Of a DNA stretch of 64,000 nt, positions 25,171 through 33,410 are shown one piece after another. The notes beneath the pieces were generated by a model. It made no database searches. It was not told the origin of the DNA and worked only from the letters and a program-made list of their open reading frames with translations. The stretch comes from Streptomyces sp. NBC_00448 (GTDB taxonomy: Bacteria > Actinomycetota > Actinomycetes > Streptomycetales > Streptomycetaceae): NCBI RefSeq assembly GCF_036014115.1, contig NZ_CP107913.1, positions 5,317,001 to 5,381,000 on the forward strand, in the 5' to 3' direction. A program made the translations under genes and the position numbers. How positions within the stretch are numbered: the first letter of the stretch is position 1; every line of letters begins with the position of its first letter.

Positions 25171-26469
25171 CTAGGCCAGCGCGAAGTAGCGCAGCCACAG
25201 GTAGACCGCTGACGTGCCGACCGTCGCGGCGGTGACGACGAGCCCGTAGCGGGTGAACTGCCAGAAGGAGATGGGGCGTCCGGAGCGTTCGGCGATGCCG
25301 AGGACGACGACGTTGGCGGACGCGCCGATGGCGGTGGCGTTGCCGCCCAGGTCGGCGCCGGCGGCAAGGGCCCACCACATCACGTGGTCGCGTCCGCCGC
25401 CGAGGTGGTGGACGAGGTCGGCGGTGACCGGTGCCATGGTCGCGACGTAGGGGATGTTGTCGATGACGCCGGACAGCACGCCCGAGGCGCCGAGCATCAG
25501 CATGGAGCCGCCGAACTCCTTGTCGCCGACGGCGCCGGCGAGGGCGTCGGAGACGTGGGCGACGACCCCGGTCTCGATCAGCCCGCCGATCATCACGAAC
25601 AGCCCGGCGAAGAACGCCAGCGTCGGCCATTCCACCTCGGCGAGCACCTCGCCGGTCTCCACGCTGGAGACCGCCACCAGCAGACCCGCGCCGAGCAGCG
25701 CCACGATGCTCGGCTCGAACCCGATCAGCGGGTGCAGCACGAACCCGGCGATCACCAGGCCCAGCACCGTCAGACCCTGGACGAGCAGCCGCGGGTCGCG
25801 GATCGCCTCGCGCCCGTCCAGCGCGAGCACTTCGGCGGCGCGGTCGGCGTCGTAGACGAAGGCGGAGCGGAACATGAGCCGGGCCAGGCCGATCAGCACC
25901 AGCACCAGCACCACGGCCAGTGGCGCGAGGTGCACCAGGAAGTCGTTGAAGGTCAGCCCGGCCCGGCTGCCGATGATGATGTTCGGCGGGTCGCCGACGA
26001 GGGTGGCGATGCCGCCGATGTTCGACGCGAAGACCTCGACGATCAGGAAAGGGGCGATCGGCAGCGCGAGACGCTCGCAGATCAGCAGCGTGACGGGGGC
26101 GACGAGCAGCACGGTGGTGACGTTGTCCAGCAGCGCCGAGGCGATCGCGGTGATGGCGATGAGCATCACCATCACCCGGAAGGGCCGGGCCCGGGCCTTT
26201 TGCACCGACCAGATCGCGAGGTACTCGAACAGGCCGGTGCGTTTGAGCACTCCGACGATCATCATCATGCCCATCAGCAGGAAGATGACGTTCCAGTCGA
26301 TGCCGGAGCGCTCGGAGTAGAAGGCGGCGGTGCCGTCGGTCGCCCCGACCAGCAGCATCAGTGCGGCGCCGCCCATCGCCGCGGCGACGCGGTGTATTCG
26401 CTCGCTGATGATCAGGGCGTAGGTGCCGATGAAGACGGCCAGCGCCGCCCAGCCGTGCCAGTCGTTCAT
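25171..26469 (-). CDS. ArsB/NhaD-family (SLC13-like) ion transporter
   Basis: This 432-residue membrane protein has about ten transmembrane segments and the ion-transporter-superfamily layout of two inverted repeats. Markers are 'IASALLDNVTTVLLVAPVTLLICERL' and 'VEVFASNIGGIATLVGDPPNIIIG' in the first half, and 'SGVLSGVIDNIPYVATMAPV' and 'AGADLGGNATAIGASANVVVLGIA' in the second. These are typical of the NhaD/ArsB/P-protein group, which moves Na+/H+, arsenite or carboxylates; I cannot tell which. Its ATG overlaps the stop of the CBS-domain gene (ATGA), so the two are translationally coupled and the CBS protein is probably its regulatory partner. Confidence 0.88.
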   Translation of the reverse strand: MNDWHGWAALAVFIGTYALIISERIHRVAAAMGGAALMLLVGATDGTAAFYSERSGIDWNVIFLLMGMMMIVGVLKRTGLFEYLAIWSVQKARARPFRVMVMLIAITAIASALLDNVTTVLLVAPVTLLICERLALPIAPFLIVEVFASNIGGIATLVGDPPNIIIGSRAGLTFNDFLVHLAPLAVVLVLVLIGLARLMFRSAFVYDADRAAEVLALDGREAIRDPRLLVQGLTVLGLVIAGFVLHPLIGFEPSIVALLGAGLLVAVSSVETGEVLAEVEWPTLAFFAGLFVMIGGLIETGVVAHVSDALAGAVGDKEFGGSMLMLGASGVLSGVIDNIPYVATMAPVTADLVHHLGGGRDHVMWWALAAGADLGGNATAIGASANVVVLGIAERSGRPISFWQFTRYGLVVTAATVGTSAVYLWLRYFALA

Positions 26470-26924
26470 GCCACTCCGAGCAGTCGGTCCAGCAGGTGGG
26501 AGGCGGTGATCACGCCGAGCAGGCGGGTGCCGTCGGGTTCCTTCGCCATGACGGCGACCAGCGGGCTGCGTTCGCGGGCCATCAGCGCCGCCACCTCCAG
26601 CACGGTGGCGTCACCGGCGACCACCGGCGCCGCCATCCGCTCCCTCGGCAGGATGTCGGCGACCGCCCGGTCCGCCAGCGCGGCGCAGAGCCGGTCCGCG
26701 TGCTGCTCGTCGACGACGGCGGCCAGGGTCGGGTCCTCGACCACGTACGAGGGCACCAGGAGCCGTACGAACCGCGAGGCCGGCACGATCGCGTACGGGG
26801 CGCCGTCCGCGTCCACCACCAGCACCCCGGGCAGGCCGCGGCCCGCCAGCAGCCGGGCCGCGTCGAGCGCGGGGCTGCCGAGGGTCACGGTCGGGTAGGA
26901 CCGGGCGAGTTCAGATGCGCGCAT
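26466..26924 (-). CDS. CBS-domain protein
   Basis: This 152-residue soluble protein consists of a CBS pair: the first repeat around 'YPTVTLGSPALDAARLLAGRG...GVLVVDADGAPYAIVPAS', the second around 'MAAPVVAGDATVLEVAALMARE...GVITASHLLDRLL'. CBS pairs bind adenine nucleotides and gate transporters or enzymes. ATG 26924 follows CAGGAGGC. It overlaps the carrier gene downstream and the 3' end of the antiporter remnant upstream, so it is probably read in one message with the NhaD-like carrier and senses energy state for it. Confidence 0.88.
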   Translation of the reverse strand: MRASELARSYPTVTLGSPALDAARLLAGRGLPGVLVVDADGAPYAIVPASRFVRLLVPSYVVEDPTLAAVVDEQHADRLCAALADRAVADILPRERMAAPVVAGDATVLEVAALMARERSPLVAVMAKEPDGTRLLGVITASHLLDRLLGVA

Positions 26925-27276
26925 GTCCTGCCTCCTGGATACGGGCCGCGGGCGGCGGCCCTGGTTCGTCGCCGAGCGCGACGCCGGGCGACTTGCCGAG
27001 CGACTCGAACGCGGCCGGACACGGGTTCGCGCGGAAGGAGAGGTGCCGGCCACCGGCGAACAGCACGGTGAACAGGGCGGTGAACGAGGCGAGATCGGCG
27101 GTGGCCGCGACGATCGGGCTGCCTGACGGGATGCGTACGCGCCCGAGCCCGCCGGCACCGACGAGCGCGCCGCCGGCCAGGAAGAGCGGGGCGGCCGGCA
27201 GCACCGACCGGGGGACAACACCCGACCGCGGCGCCGCGACCAGCAGCGCCGCCCAGAAGACGACGACAAGCACCAT
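26911..27276 (-). pseudogene. N-terminal remnant of a CPA-type cation:proton antiporter
   Basis: The 121-residue frame reads like the first about 80 residues of an NhaP-type Na+/H+ exchanger: 'MVLVVVFWAALLVAAPRSG', 'APLFLAGGALVGAGGLG', then 'ATADLASFTALFTVLFAGGRHLSF', where an intact protein continues with 'xLRxxW'. From there the sequence turns into Pro/Ala-rich material and stops inside the CBS gene. A real exchanger would be 400-600 residues, so most of the gene is gone. If still translated, its end overlaps the CBS start. An alternative reading is a genuine small membrane protein. Confidence 0.5.
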
Positions 27277-27388
27277 GGAAGACCCCGATCAGCGAAGAGA
27301 GTTCTCTCGTATTCGCCGACCAGACTTCCCGGCACACCAGCAGCAAACGTACACGACGTTCAGGCGGCTGCGGCGGACCTCGGGCGGT

Positions 27389-27874
27389 TCACCAGACCGG
27401 AACGGCCCCCGCGCTGACGGAGGGTTCCGAGCCGGCCTCGGTGAACGCGTGCAGCGCCTTGAGCAGTTCGCGGCGGCGTACGGCGGGCATGGCCTCGACG
27501 ATGCGGGCGATCTCCTTGCGGCGGCGCTCGGTCGCCTCCGTGACGGTGCGGCGCCCGGCGGCGGTCAGCGAGATCAGGGTGGTGCGGCGGTCGTGCGGTA
27601 CGGTGCCGCGCTCGACCATGGACACCGCCACGAGCCGGTCGATCATGCGCATCGCGGTGGACGGCTGCACGTCCAACTCGGCGGCCAGCGCCGACAGGCT
27701 CAGCGGGCCGCGGGTGTGCAGCGCCACGAGCATCCGGAACTGCGGCAGGGTCAGTGACTCCTCCACCGCCGCGAGCGACCGCGCGGAGACGGCGACCAGC
27801 AGCCGTGAGGCGGTCAGCAGCGCGCCGACCATGGCCTCGGCGTCGTTGTCCGGAGCGGACTGGGAAGCGACCAT
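27389..27874 (-). CDS. MarR-family transcriptional regulator
   Basis: This 161-residue regulator has a winged HTH: helices 'SLAAVEESLTLPQFRMLVAL', 'LSLSALAAELDVQPSTAMRMIDRLVA' and the wing 'VSMVERGTVPHDRRTTLISLTAAGRRT', with the conserved DxR motif (HDRR). It follows the ClC channel gene on the same strand after 81 bp, so both are probably one operon. TTGC-N5-GCAA sites at the ClC promoter (29767-29801) are its likely targets, giving autoregulation. ATG 27874 follows AAAGG; an in-frame GTG two codons upstream is less likely. Confidence 0.93.
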   Translation of the reverse strand: MVASQSAPDNDAEAMVGALLTASRLLVAVSARSLAAVEESLTLPQFRMLVALHTRGPLSLSALAAELDVQPSTAMRMIDRLVAVSMVERGTVPHDRRTTLISLTAAGRRTVTEATERRRKEIARIVEAMPAVRRRELLKALHAFTEAGSEPSVSAGAVPVW

Positions 27875-27955
27875 GCACACCTTTCTACAGGCCCGCGGCC
27901 GCCTCCCGCCGCCGCGGGCACGACATCCGGTGGCGGCCGGGCCCTCGGGCAGGGG

Positions 27956-29764
27956 TCACGGGGACGCGGCGGTCCTGGACGCGTGTCGCAGCGCGCGGAG
28001 GATCGCCTGGTGGGTGATCCAGCCGGTGAGGTGTTCGCGGGTGTCGTCGAGGACGGGCAGGCCGGCGCCTTCGGCGGTGACGAGCGCGTCGAGGGCGGTG
28101 GACAGGTCGGTGGTGGCGGTGACGGGCGCGGGCAGGTGGGCGATGGTCCCGACGGTCGCGGTGGCGTGGGCTCCGTCGGCGAGGGTCTCGGCGGCGGTGC
28201 GGGCGGTCGCGGTGCCGAGGTAGGTGCCGTCCACGGTGACCGGCAGGACGCCGTGCGGCGAGCGGGCCAGCGCCTCGGCCGCCTCGGCGAGCGGGGTGGC
28301 GCCGTCCAGCGGGTCGGGGACGGGTTCCATGACGGTGGCGACGGTGATGCCGGCCAGGACGGCTTCGCCCGGGGCGCGGTCGAGGTCGATGCCGCGGCGG
28401 CGCAGCTTGAGGGTGTAGATCGTGTCGGCGGACATCGCGCGGCTGGTGAGCGTGGCCAGCACGATCGCGGTCATGAGCGGCAGGATGATCGTGTACTCGC
28501 CGGTGAGTTCGAACATGATGACCACGGCGGTGATCGGGGCGCGGGCCGCGCCGGCGAAGGCGGCGCCCATCCCGATCAGGCCGTACGCGCCGACCGGTCC
28601 GGCGACCGACGGCAGCAGGTGGTGGGCGGCGGCACCGTAGGCGGCACCGAGTGTGGCCCCCATGAACAGCGAGGGCGCGAAGACCCCGCCGCTGCCGCCG
28701 ATGCCGATCGTCAGGCTGGTGGCGAGCATCTTGCCGAGCAGCAGGACCACCAGGAACCCGATCGCGTACCGGCCGCCGACGGCTCTCTCCAGGACGGGGT
28801 AGCCGACGCCGTACATCTCGGGCAGGACCAGCAGCAGGCCGCCGAGCAGCAGCCCGCCGACCGCGGGGCGGGCCCACTCCGGGCCGCGCCAGGCCCAGTC
28901 GCAGGCGTCCTCCACCCAGTAAAGGACCCGGGTGAACCCGACACCGACGGCGCCGGCCAGCACGCCGAGCGCGGCGAACAGGAGGTACTGGGAGAGGTGG
29001 GTGACGGTGAACGCGGGCAGGTGCAGGAAGGGGTGGTCGCCGAACGCGGCCCGGCCGATGACGCTCGCGGTGACCGAGGCGAGCACGACCATGCCGAACG
29101 ACTCGGCGGTGAAGTCCCGCAGGATCAGCTCCATCGCGAAGAACACCCCGGCCAGCGGCGCGTTGAAGGTCGCCGCGATGCCGCCGGCCGCGCCGCACGC
29201 CACCAGCACCCGCATCCGGTCCTCCGCGACCCGCACGGTGCGGCCGAGCGTGGAGCCCAGGGCGGAGCCGATCTGCACGATCGGGCCTTCCCGGCCGACC
29301 GAGCCGCCGCCCCCGATGCACAGCGCGGACGCCAGCGACTTCACCACCGCGACCTGCGGGGCGATCCGCCCGCCGCGCCGCGCGACGGCGTACATCACCT
29401 CGGGCACGCCGTGGCCGCGGGCCTCCTTCGCGTAGCGCTGCACCAGTGGGCCGTGGATCAGTCCGGCCAGGACCGGGGCGAGCAGCACGAACCAGTGCCC
29501 GAGCCACGGCACGTGCGGGTTGGCGACGTGGCCCGCGGCGGAGTAGTCCGCGTGCCCGGACAGCGCGCGGGTGAACGTCTCGATCAGCCGGCGGAAGGCG
29601 ATCGCCCCCACCCCCGCCCCGCAGCCGACGACCAGCGCCAGCACCAGCAGCCCGCTCTTCGCCTCGCGCAGCATCGGAAGCAGGGCAGCCACTCCGCGAC
29701 GCACGCGGGGCGCCGGGGAGGGGCGGAGCGAGGCTGCGGGTGGGGGTACCACGGGGTTCGGCAT
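27956..29764 (-). CDS. ClC-type chloride channel/antiporter with C-terminal CBS pair
   Basis: This 602-residue membrane protein moves chloride, probably in exchange for protons. Anion-pathway motifs are GHGVPE (for GSGIP), GREGPIVQ (with the gating glutamate) and GIGGSGGVFAPSLFMGA. About ten membrane helices span residues 35-440, and two CBS repeats fill about 465-590 ('VATVMEPVPDPLDG', 'HLPAPVTATTDLSTALDALV'). I use ATG 29764. It lacks a ribosome site and sits 3 bp from an operator-like palindrome, and a CATAAT box ends 8 bp before the ATG, so the mRNA may be leaderless. A MarR gene follows on the same strand. Confidence 0.93.
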   Translation of the reverse strand: MPNPVVPPPAASLRPSPAPRVRRGVAALLPMLREAKSGLLVLALVVGCGAGVGAIAFRRLIETFTRALSGHADYSAAGHVANPHVPWLGHWFVLLAPVLAGLIHGPLVQRYAKEARGHGVPEVMYAVARRGGRIAPQVAVVKSLASALCIGGGGSVGREGPIVQIGSALGSTLGRTVRVAEDRMRVLVACGAAGGIAATFNAPLAGVFFAMELILRDFTAESFGMVVLASVTASVIGRAAFGDHPFLHLPAFTVTHLSQYLLFAALGVLAGAVGVGFTRVLYWVEDACDWAWRGPEWARPAVGGLLLGGLLLVLPEMYGVGYPVLERAVGGRYAIGFLVVLLLGKMLATSLTIGIGGSGGVFAPSLFMGATLGAAYGAAAHHLLPSVAGPVGAYGLIGMGAAFAGAARAPITAVVIMFELTGEYTIILPLMTAIVLATLTSRAMSADTIYTLKLRRRGIDLDRAPGEAVLAGITVATVMEPVPDPLDGATPLAEAAEALARSPHGVLPVTVDGTYLGTATARTAAETLADGAHATATVGTIAHLPAPVTATTDLSTALDALVTAEGAGLPVLDDTREHLTGWITHQAILRALRHASRTAASP

Positions 29765-29766
29765 CT

Positions 29767-29801
29767 TTGCATTATGCAATACAAACCCTTGCCCTGTGCA
29801 A
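29767..29801. promoter_or_regulatory. Two MarR-type operator sites at the ClC promoter
   Basis: Site 1 is TTGCAT-T-ATGCAA (29767-29779), a perfect 13-bp palindrome. Site 2 is TTGC-CCTGT-GCAA (29789-29801), with the same 13-bp length. Centres are 22 bp apart, two helical turns. TTGC/GCAA arms resemble known MarR sites such as marO. Site 1 overlaps a CATAAT -10-like box for the leftward clc-marR transcript. Confidence 0.7.
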
Positions 29802-30014
29802 TAGTGGCATCAGGCAAAGTCCTGGGGGAGCTCCCGGACCTCGCCGGAGTTGTCCGTGACTTCGAGGCCACCACGCGTCCGGGCCATGAGGGGTGTACTG
29901 CCAGTACAGGTGTCAGCAGGTCGTTCCGCGCACCCGTGACCTGCTGTTTCCTGCGACAGCAGGCCGGTAGCCGGTCGCTCGGCCGCCCACTCGTTCACGC
30001 AAGGAGCCCACGCC

Positions 30015-30456
30015 ATGGAGTACGTCCGTCTCGGCACGACCGGCTTGAAGGTCAGCCGGCTCGCGCTGGGCTGTATGAGCTACGGCGACCCGTCCGTCCC
30101 CGGTGCCCACCCCTGGGCGCTGACCGAGGACAAAGCCGGACCGTTCTGGATCACCGGCCGTGCCCTCCGCGAGTACGCGCGGCGCGAGGACATCGTGCTG
30201 GCCACCAAGGTCCGCGTCGTCCGGGCCTTCGACAGCCCCACGACGCCCGTCATCGACGCCGTGCGGCAACTGGCCGCGACGCGCGGTGTGTCCATGGCGC
30301 AGGTCGCGCTCGCCTGGGTGCTGCGCAACCCGCTGGTCTCCGCCCCGTCGTCGGAGCGACCGGACCCCACCACCTCCAACAGGCCGCGGAGGCGCTCGAC
30401 CTCCACCTGACGGACGACGAAGCCGCCGCCCTGGAAGCTCCGTACGTCAATGCCGG
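30015..30456 (+). pseudogene. Aldo/keto reductase remnant
   Basis: The start is a good aldo/keto reductase N-terminus ('MEYVRLGTTGLKVSRLALG', 'CMSYGDPSVPGAHPWALTED'), but the sequence then jumps to 'GRALREYARREDIVLATKV', losing the catalytic Asp/Tyr region, and jumps again to 'AVRQLAATRGVSMAQVALAWVLRNPLVSAP'. After that the family signature continues in another frame ('VVGATGPHHLQQAAEALDL', 'HLTDDEAAALEAPYV') to about 30456. Two internal deletions and a frameshift leave it non-functional. Intact relatives are about 325 residues. The segment between here and 30618 shows no gene. Confidence 0.8.
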
Positions 30457-30618
30457 GAACTCCACGTCGAGGCGCACACCGTCGTATTCGAGCTTCTGTC
30501 CGTCCTTCCACCGCGAAGGTCGGCGGGGCCACTGCTTTGCGAGTGGCCCTGTACCGGTCCCCCACGCGCACGCTGGGATGGAGGCGGAATCCGCTGGCAC
30601 CGATACGGAAGGCTCTCG

Positions 30619-31467
30619 ATGACCATGTCGCGAACCCGTTCGTTCATGCAGGTCGATGTGTTCTCCACGCTTCCCTACGGCGGCAATCCGGTCGCGGTCG
30701 TCCTGGACGGCACGGACCTGACAGATGAGGAGATGCGGCGCCTGGCGCGTTGGACGAACCTGTCCGAGACCACATTCGTGCTGCCCCCCACCGCCGCGGA
30801 GGCGGACTACCGGCTGAGGATCTACACGCCCGGAGGCGAGCTGCCGTTCGCCGGGCACCCCACCCTGGGTTCCGCGCGGGCCTGGCTGGAGGGTGGCGGC
30901 ACACCGCAGCACGCCGACCGGATCGTGCAGGAGTGCGGCGCGGGCCTGGTCACCGTGCGCCGAGGGGACGGCTCGTTGTCCTTCGCCGCCCCGCCCAGGG
31001 TGCGCGACGGTGCACTCGACGACGCCTATTTGGGCCGGATCGTCGATGCCTTCGGCATCACCCAGGGGCAGGTGCTGGCCCACCAGTGGGTGGACAACGG
31101 GCCCGGCTGGGCAGTGGTCCAGCTGGCCACCGCCCAGGACGTCCTCGCCCTCGAGCCCGACCTGTCCCTCATCCCGACCGCGATGGTCGGTGCGATCGGG
31201 GCCCACCCCGAGGGAGCGGAGCACCACTTCGAGATGCGCACCTTCGCCCCCGGGGCCGGCGTTCCCGAGGACCCCGCCTGCGGCAGCATGAACGCCGGTG
31301 TCGGGCAGTGGCTCACCGCCACCGGCGGCGCACCCTCCACCTACCGGGTCTCCCAGGGCACTCGGCTGGGGCGGGCCGCGAGCATCGAGATCACCGCCGA
31401 TCCGGACGGCACCGTCTGGGTCAGCGGCGCCACCACCGTGTGCATCCGCGGCTCCATCACCGCGTGA
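30619..31467 (+). CDS. PhzF-family isomerase/epimerase-like protein
   Basis: This 282-residue protein has the PhzF fold of two related halves. Markers are 'FMQVDVFSTLPYGGNPVAVV', the general-acid glutamate in 'WTNLSETTFV' (about residue 52), 'PGGELPFAGHPTLGSA' and 'AGVPEDPACGSMNAGVGQWL'. PhzF itself isomerises a phenazine precursor; most homologues have unknown substrates, and no phenazine genes lie nearby. ATG 30619 follows a GGAAGG site. It ends 107 bp before the convergent Lrp gene. Confidence 0.92.
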   Translation: MTMSRTRSFMQVDVFSTLPYGGNPVAVVLDGTDLTDEEMRRLARWTNLSETTFVLPPTAAEADYRLRIYTPGGELPFAGHPTLGSARAWLEGGGTPQHADRIVQECGAGLVTVRRGDGSLSFAAPPRVRDGALDDAYLGRIVDAFGITQGQVLAHQWVDNGPGWAVVQLATAQDVLALEPDLSLIPTAMVGAIGAHPEGAEHHFEMRTFAPGAGVPEDPACGSMNAGVGQWLTATGGAPSTYRVSQGTRLGRAASIEITADPDGTVWVSGATTVCIRGSITA

Positions 31468-31573
31468 CAGCCCGACCGCCCGCGCCCGCGCGGCACCCAC
31501 CAGCTCTGGTCACCAGGCGACCGTGACCATGCCGGGCGACCGTGACCACGGGCCGACGCGGGCGGCGGGGCGG

Positions 31574-32011
31574 TCACGCGGTGTCGAGTGTCTTCATGAT
31601 GACGAAACTGTTGACCGTCCCGACGCCGGGCAGGGCGGCCAGCTGATTGGCGTGGAAGTCCTCGTAGGCGGGCAGGTCGGCGACCTCCACCTGCAGCAGG
31701 TAGTCGAAGTTGCCGGTGATGTGGTGGCAGGCGATCACCTCCGGCAGCTCCATCACCTGTTCCTCGAAGGCGACCACGTCCGCGCGGGTGTGCCGCATCA
31801 GCCGCACCCCCGCGAAGACGCGCAGCCCGCGGCCGACCGCCGCGGGGTCGATCAGCGCCCGGTAGCCGCGGATGACCCGGCTCTCCTCCATCTGCCGTAC
31901 GCGGCGCAGGCACGGCGAGGGCGTCAGCCCGACCCGGGCGGCGAGCTCGTTGTTGCTGATACGGCCATCCCGTTCGAGTACGGCCAGGATCGTCCGGTCC
32001 ACTTCATCCAT
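31574..32011 (-). CDS. Lrp/AsnC-family transcriptional regulator
   Basis: This 145-residue regulator starts 'MDEVDRTILAVLERDGRIS' with the HTH 'SNNELAARVGLTPSPCLRRVRQME' and a C-terminal RAM effector domain ('VFAGVRLMRHTRADVVAFEE', 'HHITGNFDYLLQVEV', 'GVGTVNSFVIMKTLDTA'). Lrp proteins sense amino acids, and here the divergent gene is a sulfur-amino-acid-type PLP lyase. I chose the start at 32011 because it matches the family N-terminus; an ATG nine codons upstream also exists. Neither has a ribosome site, so the mRNA may be leaderless. A TGCCA-N7-TGGCA repeat near 32083-32099 is a candidate site. Confidence 0.93.
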   Translation of the reverse strand: MDEVDRTILAVLERDGRISNNELAARVGLTPSPCLRRVRQMEESRVIRGYRALIDPAAVGRGLRVFAGVRLMRHTRADVVAFEEQVMELPEVIACHHITGNFDYLLQVEVADLPAYEDFHANQLAALPGVGTVNSFVIMKTLDTA

Positions 32012-32165
32012 GACAGCAGAATATTGCTCGCGGGGCATCTGTAGCACAAACAGGTGCCGCAGGTGCGCGCAAGTTCTTGCCAAAATTGCTGGCAGCCGGT
32101 CACGTCGGCGTCGCAGGCGGCCATGCTGGATACGGACATAGCATCGAATTCCGGAAGGGCCAGCC

Positions 32166-33335
32166 ATGCCGGGCAAGAGCACCGTCACCGTTCACACCGA
32201 CCGTGAGACCCACCCCAGCCGCGCCGTGGCGCCGCCCATCTACCAGACGGCGGCGTTCTCGGCCGAGGACGCGACCACGTTCGCCGCCGGCGCCGTGGAG
32301 CCGCGGGGCCAGGACTTCTACACCCGCTTCGGCAATCCCAATCACGCCCAGGTCGCCGCCGTCGTCGCGGAACTGGAGGGCACCGAGGGCGCGATGGTCA
32401 CCGCGTCCGGCATGGCCGCGATCACCACGGCGCTGCTCGCCCTGGTGTCCTCCGGCGACCACGTCATCGGGCAGAAGTCCACCTACGGCGGTACGGCCTC
32501 GGTCCTGCTGAACCTGCTGCCGCGCCTGGGCGTGTCCACCACGCTGGTCGACCAGACAGACCCCGACGAGTTCGCGAAGGCCGTCACCTCCAGGACCCGG
32601 CTGATCCTGGTGGAGACACCGAGCAACCCGCTGCTGCAGATCACCGACCTGCGCGCCGTTGCCGACCTGGCCCACGCCCACGGTGCGCTGACCCTGGCGG
32701 ACAACACCTTCGCCACCCCGCTGAACCAGCGCCCGGCGGACTTCGGCATCGACGTGGTCTGGCACAGCGCGACGAAGTACCTCAACGGCCACTCCGACGT
32801 CTCCGCCGGAGTGCTGGCCGGACCGGCGAAGATCCTGGACCGGATCTGGGACACCAGCCTCCTCACCGGCGCCACCCTCGGCCCCATCGACGCATGGCTG
32901 CTGCTGCGCGGCATACGCACCCTGCCGCTGCGCGTTCCGCGGCACAACGACAACGGCCTCGCCCTCGCCGAGGCACTGAGCAGCCACCCGACGGTGACAC
33001 GCGTGCACTACCCCGGCCTGGCGACCCACCCACAACACCACCTGGCCGCCGACCAGATGAACGGATTCGGCGGAGTACTGAGCATCGAATTCAGTGGCGG
33101 ATACGAGATGGCCGACGCCTTCCTGTCCCGACTGCGCTACCCCCGCCGCTCGGCCAGCCTCGGCGGTGTGGAATCCCTCGCCGTGCACCCGGCCTCCATG
33201 TGGGCGGGAATGCTCACCGACGACCAGATCACCGACACCGTCCCGGCGGGCCTGGTGCGGTTGGCTGCCGGCACCGAGGACACCGCCGATCTCGTCGCCG
33301 ACGCCCTCGCCGCGGCCGACGCCCTCCACGACTGA
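32166..33335 (+). CDS. PLP-dependent Cys/Met metabolism enzyme (gamma-lyase type)
   Basis: This 389-residue enzyme belongs to the cystathionine/methionine gamma-lyase family. The PLP-binding lysine is K204 in 'HSATKYLNGHSDVSAGVL'. Other family marks are 'YTRFGNPNHAQVAAVVAELEG', 'VTASGMAAITTALLAL', 'VETPSNPLLQITDL', 'TLADNTFATPLNQRP' and 'ASLGGVESLAVHPAS'. It likely cleaves or exchanges at the gamma carbon of methionine, homocysteine or cystathionine. ATG 32166 follows GGAAGG. Divergent from an Lrp regulator and followed after 75 bp by an amidohydrolase, with which it probably forms an Lrp-controlled operon. Confidence 0.93.
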   Translation: MPGKSTVTVHTDRETHPSRAVAPPIYQTAAFSAEDATTFAAGAVEPRGQDFYTRFGNPNHAQVAAVVAELEGTEGAMVTASGMAAITTALLALVSSGDHVIGQKSTYGGTASVLLNLLPRLGVSTTLVDQTDPDEFAKAVTSRTRLILVETPSNPLLQITDLRAVADLAHAHGALTLADNTFATPLNQRPADFGIDVVWHSATKYLNGHSDVSAGVLAGPAKILDRIWDTSLLTGATLGPIDAWLLLRGIRTLPLRVPRHNDNGLALAEALSSHPTVTRVHYPGLATHPQHHLAADQMNGFGGVLSIEFSGGYEMADAFLSRLRYPRRSASLGGVESLAVHPASMWAGMLTDDQITDTVPAGLVRLAAGTEDTADLVADALAAADALHD

Positions 33336-33410
33336 GCGGCCCTGCACCGCAGCCGCTTCAGCACGCCTCCGGCAAGCGATCGTGAACCACCGAAGCAAAG
33401 GACCTCACTC

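Noticed and set aside
30619..31467. Phenazine biosynthesis cluster
   Set aside because: A PhzF homologue alone is common; no other phz genes are in the window.
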